DNA of 6,704 nucleotides, from the NCBI GenBank assembly GCA_900551355.1, contig URVR01000095.1:1-6704 (forward strand). The letters run 5' to 3'. A program made the translations under genes and the position numbers. Of this stretch, positions 1 through 4,539 are shown in pieces. The stretch's first letter is position 1, and each line of letters starts with the position of its first letter. The notes under the pieces are model-generated. The model was not told the DNA's origin. It ran no database searches and worked only from the letters and a program-made list of their open reading frames with translations. The DNA comes from an uncultured Eubacteriales bacterium. GTDB lineage: Bacteria > Bacillota > Clostridia > Oscillospirales > Oscillospiraceae.

Positions 1-48
1 TCTACACTTATGCGATCGTCGGCAGCGTCAGATGTGTATAAGAGACAG
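1..48 (+). other. Illumina Nextera P5-side adapter (artefact)
   Basis: Not genomic. Bases 1-7 match the end of the P5 oligo, 8-15 (TTATGCGA) are an i5-type index, 16-29 are TCGTCGGCAGCGTC, and 30-48 are the Tn5 mosaic end AGATGTGTATAAGAGACAG. Genomic sequence starts at 49. Reading the minus strand into this block gives a spurious protein tail ending in LSLIHI and a stop at 28-30. That tail must not be counted as part of the first gene. Confidence 0.99.
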
Positions 49-552
49 GGCCAGCTCCTCGTCGGAGTAGGGGCAGTCGTTGGTGACGATCAGCGTGGCC
101 AGGCTGTGCACCACCAGCCACATGTCGCGGAAATAGAAGTCCGCCTCCTCGGCGGTGATGCGGTAGATGCGCATCAGCGTGGGGCGCACATGCTCCTGCA
201 GGTGCCGCATGGAAGCCATGGCGCTGTACTCCTTTGACCGGGTGAGAAACAGCAGGCGGTAAAGCTCCGGCTCCTCCCGGGCAAAGCGGATATACTGCCT
301 GCCCACGCCGAGGAAGGGCACCGCGTCCCGCAGGCCCTCGTCGGTATAGCTGTCGTACAGGCTCACCGCCGCGGCATAGGCCGCCGATCTGATGCCGTCC
401 ATGGAGCCGAAGGCGGTGAAGATCGGCTGCGTGGAGGTGCCCAGCTCGTCCGCGATGGTTTTCGCGGTGAGGCCGTCGACGCCCCTGACCCGCAGCACCC
501 GCAGGGCGGCCACCGCCATTTCCTCTTTTGTGAACTTGTTCTTTGGAGCCAT
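49..552 (-). CDS. TetR/AcrR-family transcriptional regulator, C-terminus cut off by library end
   Basis: Probable ligand-responsive DNA-binding repressor acting as a cytosolic dimer. 168 codons are present. The usual length is about 190 (the paralogue at 3803-4375 has 190), so about 20 residues are missing because of the adapter, not a mutation. The N-terminus (MAPKNKFTKEEM, about 1-50) is a TetR helix-turn-helix: LTAKTIADELGTSTQPIFTAF fits the recognition-helix region. The remainder is a helical ligand/dimer domain with FAREEPELYRLLF. Start choice: ATG at 550-552 has an AAAGGG ribosome site (561-566) 8 nt upstream. An in-frame TTG at 577-579 lies in front of that site and is unlikely. The gene has its own promoter at 615-643 and a palindrome at 587-610 suggesting autorepression. 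It lies downstream of, and on the same strand as, the DUF4956 gene, with separate transcription likely. The ligand cannot be read from the sequence. Confidence 0.93.
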
Positions 553-586
553 CGTCTGCACCCTTTCCCGTTCAAGCAAAGCATTT

Positions 587-610
587 AATACATATCGCGC
601 GATGTGTATT
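587..610. promoter_or_regulatory. Near-perfect 24-bp palindrome, probable TetR operator
   Basis: The left arm AATACATATCGC (587-598) and the right arm GCGATGTGTATT (599-610) are complementary at 11 of 12 positions. The site begins 4 bp downstream of the -10 box (615-620, minus strand), so it covers the transcription start region and lies before the ribosome site of the TetR gene at 49-552. This is a classic position for an autorepressor. Binding by that TetR is inference. Confidence 0.75.
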
Positions 611-614
611 GCGT

Positions 615-643
615 ATTATACACGCCGCCACCGCGGCTGTCAA
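615..643 (-). promoter_or_regulatory. Consensus sigma-A promoter of the first tetR gene
   Basis: On the minus strand: TTGACA (643-638), a 17-bp spacer (637-621), then TATAAT (620-615). All 12 hexamer bases match the vegetative consensus and the spacing is optimal. Such a strong unregulated promoter fits a gene held down by its own product at the palindrome just downstream. Confidence 0.9.
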
Positions 644-710
644 GCCCTGTGTGCCATTTCAGGCATCCAGCGTTTCCAGGAACTCCCCAATGGCGGGGAT
701 GAATGCGTCC

Positions 711-1373
711 TTACAGCACGTCCTTGGTCAGCTCCCGGCCGCAGACGATGTTCAGATTGCCGTTCCGGCAGCGCAGCGCGTCCAGAAACGCCTTGGGGAT
801 ACAGTCCTCCGGCAGGGTGACGCGGTACTCCAGCTCGTACAGCGTGCCCATGTTGCTGGTCTTGACCTTCACCAGCGTGTGCGCCGTGGTGTACTGGGCG
901 AACAGATCGTCAAACAGCCCCTCGTAGTCCAGATTCTCGGGGATGGTGATCTTCAGGATCCGCTCCCCGGCCGGCTTTCCGCCCAGGTGCAGTGCCGTCA
1001 GCAGCATCAGCGCGGCGGAGACGATGACGAAGGTCAGCACCGCCAGCCCCACATAGCCCATGCCGGTGGCCAGGCCGATGGCCATGCCCAGGAACAGTAC
1101 GCCGATCTCCCGGGCCGTCCCCGGTGCGGAACGGAAGCGCACCAGACTGAAGGCGCCCGCCACCGCCACACCGGCGCCGATGTTGCCGTTGACCAGCATG
1201 ATGACCACCTGCACCACTGCGGGCAGGATGGCCAGCGTCACGGCAAAGCTCTGGCTGGAGCGGGCACGGAACTGGGACACCAGCGCCAGGCCCACGCCCA
1301 GCGCCAGCGACACCGCGGTACAAATGAGGAATACGGACAGCGTCAGCTCTGTCCCGATGATCGAACTAAGCAC
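711..1373 (-). CDS. DUF4956 membrane protein, partner of the VTC-domain protein
   Basis: A 220-residue inner-membrane protein of unknown biochemical role. About four hydrophobic segments lie near residues 10-32, 43-61, 65-78 and 90-128. The conserved family stretch GAFSLVRFRSAPGTAREIG (about 73-91) separates the last two. It is followed by a soluble, probably cytosolic domain (about 131-220) containing LRCRNGNLNIVCG near the end. Start choice: GTG at 1371-1373 has AAGGAGGG (1382-1389) exactly 8 nt upstream. The longer in-frame GTG at 1418 lies inside the upstream gene without a good ribosome site. The start overlaps the VTC gene's stop by 8 nt, so the two are co-transcribed and probably translationally coupled. 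DUF4956 genes are often found beside VTC-domain genes in Clostridia, which supports a joint membrane complex; that role is inference. The stop at 711-713 may come from a one-base frameshift (see findings). Confidence 0.88.
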   Translation of the reverse strand: MLSSIIGTELTLSVFLICTAVSLALGVGLALVSQFRARSSQSFAVTLAILPAVVQVVIMLVNGNIGAGVAVAGAFSLVRFRSAPGTAREIGVLFLGMAIGLATGMGYVGLAVLTFVIVSAALMLLTALHLGGKPAGERILKITIPENLDYEGLFDDLFAQYTTAHTLVKVKTSNMGTLYELEYRVTLPEDCIPKAFLDALRCRNGNLNIVCGRELTKDVL

Positions 1374-2082
1374 AGAAACGTCCCTCCTTATTGAGAATGT
1401 GCTGCTGATAGCAGGCACCGTATTTGGAAAACGAAGTAGGATACACCCCTGCCTGCGACAGCAGGCGGCTGAGCCAAAGCGGGCAGACGCCGGGGATCTT
1501 GATCTCCATCAGGATCATGTCCGGATCGCCGATGGGCGCGCCATGATCCCCCAGACGCAGATCCAGCTGGGTATCGCGCCAGCGCAGGTTGGTGTCGAAG
1601 GTGATGCGCAGCTCTGGGTCCTCTGCCCCGGCGAAGGCGAGGCGGTCATAGGCGATGAACACCCGAGGCCGGGCGCGGTAGAGCCGCTGGAACCATGCGA
1701 TCTCCCGGCCGATCTGGCCGAAGGCGTCCTCCGGCAGCGCGCCGTCCAGAAAGGGCGCCGCCTGCGCGGCGGGCATGGTGACACGGCGCTTGTATACCAC
1801 GCCGTCGTACTTCTTCTTCAGCTCCACGAACACCCGGTCGCCGCCGGACGGCACGCCGTAGCTGCGGACACGGAGCTTCTCCTTGTACACCGGCTTTTCC
1901 AGCGAGGTACGGATGAGCCGCCAGTCCTCGGTGTCATAATAGATGTTGCAGATGGTGTATGCGCCGTAGGCATCCTTTTTCATATAAGGAGCCATTCCCT
2001 CCAGCAGGAAGCGCTGCTGTGCCGCCGTCAGGCGGTATTTCTTCTCATAGCGCCGGAAGCAGCTCTGGATCTGGTTTGCCAT
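1366..2082 (-). CDS. VTC-domain (polyphosphate polymerase-like) protein
   Basis: 238 residues, matching the catalytic tunnel domain of the VTC family. The yeast Vtc4 member makes inorganic polyphosphate from ATP. Motifs in order: RYEKKYRL (11-18), NIYYDT (46-51), KEKLRVRSYG (67-76), VELKKKYDGVVYKRR (86-100), RVFIAYDRLAF (140-150), LRITFDTNLRW (158-168), LMEIKIPG (191-198) and SFSKYG (217-222). R71, R73, K89, E193 and K220 are the likely equivalents of the Vtc4 basic tunnel residues and metal-binding glutamate. There is no SPX domain and no membrane segment, so membrane attachment would have to come from a partner, plausibly the overlapping DUF4956 protein. Start choice: ATG at 2080-2082 with AAAGGAGGT (2090-2098) 7 nt upstream; an in-frame GTG at 2091 lies inside that ribosome site. 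First gene of the minus-strand unit. Substrate specificity in bacteria is inferred. Confidence 0.9.
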   Translation of the reverse strand: MANQIQSCFRRYEKKYRLTAAQQRFLLEGMAPYMKKDAYGAYTICNIYYDTEDWRLIRTSLEKPVYKEKLRVRSYGVPSGGDRVFVELKKKYDGVVYKRRVTMPAAQAAPFLDGALPEDAFGQIGREIAWFQRLYRARPRVFIAYDRLAFAGAEDPELRITFDTNLRWRDTQLDLRLGDHGAPIGDPDMILMEIKIPGVCPLWLSRLLSQAGVYPTSFSKYGACYQQHILNKEGRFCA

Positions 2083-2107
2083 GGTGGGCACCTCCTTTTG
2101 TGGCTCT

Positions 2108-2140
2108 ATCCTACACGGGCAGGCTAAAACGTACTTAAAG
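2108..2140 (-). promoter_or_regulatory. Leftward activator-type promoter of the VTC/DUF4956 unit
   Basis: Minus strand: CTTTAA (2140-2135) and TTTTAG (2129-2124) are spaced 11 bp apart, followed after exactly 10 bp by a -10-like TAGGAT (2113-2108, 4 of 6 consensus). There is no TTGACA where a -35 box should be; the repeats occupy that place. This layout is typical of promoters needing an OmpR/PhoB-type activator. The regulator's identity is inference. Confidence 0.55.
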
Positions 2141-2168
2141 AAACTTTTTGTTTTTTCTTTAGCCTGCC
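2118..2168. repeat. 11-bp perfect inverted repeat in the divergent control region
   Basis: GGCAGGCTAAA (2118-2128) and TTTAGCCTGCC (2158-2168) are exact reverse complements, with centres 40 bp apart. The 29-bp spacer is A/T-rich, in contrast to the GC-rich surroundings. The arms overlap the inner activator-type repeats of both promoters, so each divergent promoter has the same flank. Confidence 0.9.
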
Positions 2169-2189
2169 TTTAGGCGTCCGCCGTATGAT
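2157..2189 (+). promoter_or_regulatory. Rightward activator-type promoter of the lipoprotein gene
   Basis: CTTTAG occurs at 2157-2162 and 2168-2173, 11 bp apart, followed after exactly 10 bp by the -10 box TATGAT (2184-2189, 5 of 6 consensus). No -35 consensus is present 16-18 bp upstream. It mirrors the leftward promoter around position 2148.5. The AAAGGAGGT at 2205-2213 sits 8 nt before the ATG at 2222. Confidence 0.6.
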
Positions 2190-2221
2190 GGGGGCACAAA
2201 AGCAAAAGGAGGTCACACCCC

Positions 2222-3748
2222 ATGAAAAAGCTCATATCGATCCTGTGCGCCGGGGCCATGCTGCTCTCGCTGGCGGCCTGCGGCAGCACAAGCGGCGGCG
2301 CATCCGCCGCAGATACCAATATTACCGCTGACAGCGTGGTCAGCAGCGACAAGACCGGCAGCACCAATACCGGCAGCACCGTCACCGACGCGGACATCGC
2401 CGCACAGCTGGCGGACGCGGTGACGCTGACGTTCTCCGACAGCGGCATCACCGCCGACGGCAGCGGCGGCTTTGAGACGGACGGCACGGCGCTGACCATC
2501 ACCGATGCAGGCGCCTATGTGCTGACCGGCAGCTGCGCCGATGGCTCTGTAAAGGTGAAGAAGGGCGTCACCGGCGTTACGCTGGTGCTCAGCGGGCTGG
2601 AGCTTACCAGCGCCGACACCGCGCCCATCACCTGCGCCAAGTCCAGTCAGGTGGTGCTGTACGCGGCGGCAGACACGGAGAATCGTCTGGCCGACACGGC
2701 GCAGAACAACGACGAGACGTACAGTGAAAACGCCGACGCCGAAAACGCCGTGATCAAATGTAAGGACGGCTCTCAGGTGACGCTGTGCGGCAGCGGCTCC
2801 CTGGTCATCGAGGCCAACGGCAAAAACGGCATCAAGTCCGGCGCCACCACCGCCGAGGAGGGCGAGGCGTCCCTGACCATCCGGGACATCACGCTGACCA
2901 TCGCCGCGCCGGTGAACGATGCCATCAACGCCGAACAGCTGCTGGTCATTGAGAGCGGTACGCTGACCATCGCCGCCGGCGACGACGCCATCCACTGCGA
3001 TCTGCTGCTGAACATCGGCGCGGAGGGCACGGACGGCCCCGCCATCACCATCACCGACTGCTACGAGGCCATTGAGGCCGCCACGCTGAACATTCTCTCC
3101 GGCGACATCGACATCACGTCCTCCGACGACTGCCTGAACGCCGCCAACTCCGATCTCAGCGGCTACGCCTTCTCCATGAACATCTCCGGCGGCACCATCA
3201 CCGCCTTTTCCTCCGGCGGCGACGGCTTCGACTCCAACGGCAGCCTGACCATCTCCGGCGGCACCGTGGTGGTCTGGACAGCCAACACGGCGGACAACCA
3301 GCCGCTGGACGCCGACGGCACCATCACCATCTCCGGCGGCACCGTACTAGCGGCGGGCGGCAGCAGCATGGGCATGAACCTCAGCGCCTCCCAGACCTGC
3401 GTCACCTTCGGCGCGTCCGGTATGGGCGGTTTCAGCAGCTCCGCCATCACCAGGGGCAGCGCCATCAGCATCCAGGACGCCTCCGGCACCACCGTGTACA
3501 GCGGTACGGCCCTGTGCAATGCCGGGTTCGTGTTCTTCTCCTCCCCCGCGCTGACCGACGGCACCACCTATACGCTGACCGGCGGCAGCAGCACCCTCAC
3601 CGCCGACGCGCAGACCGGCAGCATCTCCTCCGGTATGGGCGGCCCCGGCGGTCAGATGCCGGACGGCCAGTTCCCCGGCGGGAACGGGCAGCGCCCCTCG
3701 ATGCCCGGCAATGAGCAGTCTCCCACCGCTCCCGGCAGCGGTTCCTGA
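2222..3748 (+). CDS. Secreted lipoprotein with carbohydrate-binding (DUF4353-like) beta-helix domain
   Basis: 508 residues. A lipoprotein signal peptide (MKKLISILCAGAMLLSLAAC) has the lipobox LAAC with Cys20, so the mature protein is probably lipid-anchored outside the cytoplasmic membrane. Residues 21-60 form a Ser/Thr/Gly-rich linker. From about 66 to 430 there are short beta-strand turns rich in Asp, Asn and Gly, including DGSVKVKKGVTGVTLVLSGL and three ISGGT turns near 321-375. This is typical of the carbohydrate-binding domain proteins annotated DUF4353 and suggests a right-handed beta-helix. The C-terminus (about 473-508) is a Gly/Pro/Gln-rich disordered tail. No catalytic motif is seen, so a binding or scaffold role is more likely than an enzyme. 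It is divergent from the VTC/DUF4956 unit under a mirror-image promoter, which suggests joint regulation. Ligand unknown; a polymer at the cell surface is the natural guess. Ends at TGA 3746-3748 before a terminator. Confidence 0.88.
   Translation: MKKLISILCAGAMLLSLAACGSTSGGASAADTNITADSVVSSDKTGSTNTGSTVTDADIAAQLADAVTLTFSDSGITADGSGGFETDGTALTITDAGAYVLTGSCADGSVKVKKGVTGVTLVLSGLELTSADTAPITCAKSSQVVLYAAADTENRLADTAQNNDETYSENADAENAVIKCKDGSQVTLCGSGSLVIEANGKNGIKSGATTAEEGEASLTIRDITLTIAAPVNDAINAEQLLVIESGTLTIAAGDDAIHCDLLLNIGAEGTDGPAITITDCYEAIEAATLNILSGDIDITSSDDCLNAANSDLSGYAFSMNISGGTITAFSSGGDGFDSNGSLTISGGTVVVWTANTADNQPLDADGTITISGGTVLAAGGSSMGMNLSASQTCVTFGASGMGGFSSSAITRGSAISIQDASGTTVYSGTALCNAGFVFFSSPALTDGTTYTLTGGSSTLTADAQTGSISSGMGGPGGQMPDGQFPGGNGQRPSMPGNEQSPTAPGSGS
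3182..3343 (+). repeat. Three copies of a 15-nt in-frame coding repeat (ISGGT)
   Basis: ATCTCCGGCGGCACC occurs identically at 3182-3196, 3251-3265 and 3329-3343, spaced 69 and 78 nt apart (23 and 26 codons). All copies are in the lipoprotein frame and encode ISGGT, the start of successive beta-helix coils. The exact codon identity points to internal duplication or gene conversion. Confidence 0.9.
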
Positions 3749-3757
3749 AAAAACAGC

Positions 3758-3787
3758 AAAAACGCCGTCCCTCGGGGCGGCGTTTTT
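3758..3787. terminator. Bidirectional rho-independent terminator
   Basis: AAAAACGCCG (3758-3767) pairs perfectly with CGGCGTTTTT (3778-3787) around a 10-nt loop that can itself partly pair (CC with GG). The stem has T runs on both strands. It sits between the converging lipoprotein gene (stop 3748) and the second tetR gene (stop 3803-3805), so it can end transcription from both sides. AACAG (3753-3757 region) and CTGTT (3788-3792) extend the stem with a one-base bulge. Confidence 0.93.
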
Positions 3788-3802
3788 CTGTTTTGGCGGC
3801 GG

Positions 3803-4375
3803 TCACTGCCTGCTGCGCAGCAGCGTCATCATGGCCTGAAATTCCGTGGTCAGCATCTGTCCCAGCTCCTCCGGGGAGAAGCGGCAGGTATTGGTGGCGC
3901 ACAGAGCGCCCACGCCGAAGGTGTAGATCCACACGTTCTCAAAGAGCATGCGGGCCTCGTCCGGCTCCAGACCGTAATCCTGCCGGATGGCCTTCATACA
4001 GGTGTCCGCCGTGCTGCCCAGTATGCGCACCATGCCGCTGAACCCGGCGGCGCCGGCGTTCTCCTGCATGAACAGCAGCTGATAGAGCTTCGGCTCCTCC
4101 ATGGCAAAGCGCACCATCTGCATGCCCGCCTGCTTGAATACCGGCATGTCCGGCACCGGCTGGCGCACGAACTGCTCGAACCGGCGCATGGCGGCCTCCC
4201 GCACGGCCTGCTGCAGCTCGTCCATGCTGCGGAACACCGTGAAGATGGGGCGGGCGGAGCTGCCCAGCGCCGCGCCCAGCTCCCGGGCTGTCAGCGCCTC
4301 CGTGCCGCGGCGGGCCACCAGCTCCAGAGCGGCCTGCACCATCTCATCCCTTGTAAATTTCGGCTTTGGGGGCAT
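3803..4375 (-). CDS. TetR/AcrR-family transcriptional regulator (second copy)
   Basis: 190 residues, complete. The N-terminal helix-turn-helix (about 1-50) contains LTARELGAALGSSARPIFTVF. A helical C-terminal ligand/dimer domain contains FAMEEPKLYQLLF. It aligns throughout with the regulator at 49-552: shared features are PK.KFT..EM at the start, LTA..., PIFT.F.SMD, and EEP.LY.LLF. They are paralogues, but clearly diverged. Start choice: ATG at 4373-4375 with GGGAGGG (4382-4388) 6 nt upstream. A longer in-frame ATG at 4474 lies upstream of the promoter and is excluded. It is transcribed from a consensus promoter (4418-4446), divergent from feoAB and convergent with the lipoprotein gene. Cysteines in its C-terminal half (ALCATNTCRF) could be redox- or metal-sensitive, but that is speculation. 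It may repress itself and possibly feoAB. Confidence 0.93.
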   Translation of the reverse strand: MPPKPKFTRDEMVQAALELVARRGTEALTARELGAALGSSARPIFTVFRSMDELQQAVREAAMRRFEQFVRQPVPDMPVFKQAGMQMVRFAMEEPKLYQLLFMQENAGAAGFSGMVRILGSTADTCMKAIRQDYGLEPDEARMLFENVWIYTFGVGALCATNTCRFSPEELGQMLTTEFQAMMTLLRSRQ

Positions 4376-4417
4376 GGAGCACCCTCCCTTTCTGCGGCTG
4401 CGCGTTTTCTTACCGCA

Positions 4418-4446
4418 ATTATAGGCATCGCGCCGCCGGTTGTCAA
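4418..4446 (-). promoter_or_regulatory. Consensus sigma-A promoter of the second tetR gene
   Basis: Minus strand: TTGACA (4446-4441), a 17-bp spacer (4440-4424), TATAAT (4423-4418). All 12 hexamer bases match the consensus, as for the first tetR gene. Transcription would start near 4411, giving a leader of about 35 nt. No palindrome as clear as that at 587-610 is visible here. Confidence 0.9.
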
Positions 4447-4457
4447 GCGCGTAAGGC

Positions 4458-4487
4458 TTGACAGGACGCCCCACTATCTTGTACAGT
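4458..4487 (+). promoter_or_regulatory. Probable promoter of feoAB
   Basis: TTGACA (4458-4463), an 18-bp spacer, then TACAGT (4482-4487, 4 of 6 consensus). A start near 4494 would leave a leader of about 32 nt before the ATG at 4526. The -35 box lies 11 bp from the divergent tetR -35 box. Together they form an 8-bp inverted repeat, TGTCAAGC (4441-4448) and GCTTGACA (4456-4463). Confidence 0.6.
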
Positions 4488-4490
4488 TAG

Positions 4491-4505
4491 AGGATAGATC
4501 ATCCT
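4491..4505. promoter_or_regulatory. Possible operator at the feoAB transcription start
   Basis: AGGAT (4491-4495) and ATCCT (4501-4505) are an inverted repeat with a 5-nt spacer, lying over the predicted start of feoAB. The short arms could arise by chance. The site does not match a Fur box (GATAAT-type) or a DtxR box (TTAGGTTAG-type) well. A TetR or other metal regulator could bind here. Confidence 0.3.
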
Positions 4506-4521
4506 TGAGAGAGGGACACTG

Positions 4522-4539
4522 ACATATGACACATATGAC
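4522..4539 (+). repeat. 9-bp tandem duplication at the feoAB start codon
   Basis: ACATATGAC is repeated at 4522-4530 and 4531-4539, giving two in-frame ATG codons at 4526 and 4535. The ribosome-site-like GAGAGAGGG (4507-4515) is 10 nt from the first ATG and 19 from the second, so the first is preferred. The flanking GACACTG also occurs twice (4515-4521 and 4537-4543). Confidence 0.85.

Noticed and set aside
30..48. Tn5 mosaic end as a natural transposon end
   Set aside because: It is directly joined to Nextera primer and index sequence, so it is from library preparation.
684..699. TCCCC/GGGGA stem-loop after the DUF4956 gene as a terminator
   Set aside because: Only 5 bp and no T tract on the minus strand; no convincing terminator was found between this gene and the first tetR gene.
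543..2127. Long plus-strand open frames (543-1394 and 1060-2127)
   Set aside because: They lie antisense to the VTC and DUF4956 genes, have Gln/His/Arg-rich low-complexity translations typical of GC-rich shadows, and lack ribosome sites.
2118..2168. Inverted repeat as a terminator hairpin
   Set aside because: It lies between two divergent gene starts, with a 29-nt spacer and no terminal T run; a pair of regulator sites fits better.
3182..3343. Regular 15-nt repeats as a CRISPR-like array
   Set aside because: The repeats are in frame inside a beta-helix gene, the spacing varies, and the intervening sequence is coding.
4376..4474. N-terminal extension of the second TetR to an ATG at 4474
   Set aside because: It would require translation starting upstream of the consensus -10/-35 boxes, and the added residues do not resemble TetR.
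4488..4510. Fur or DtxR box upstream of feoAB
   Set aside because: The alignment to either consensus needs gaps and several mismatches; only the short AGGAT/ATCCT repeat is supported.
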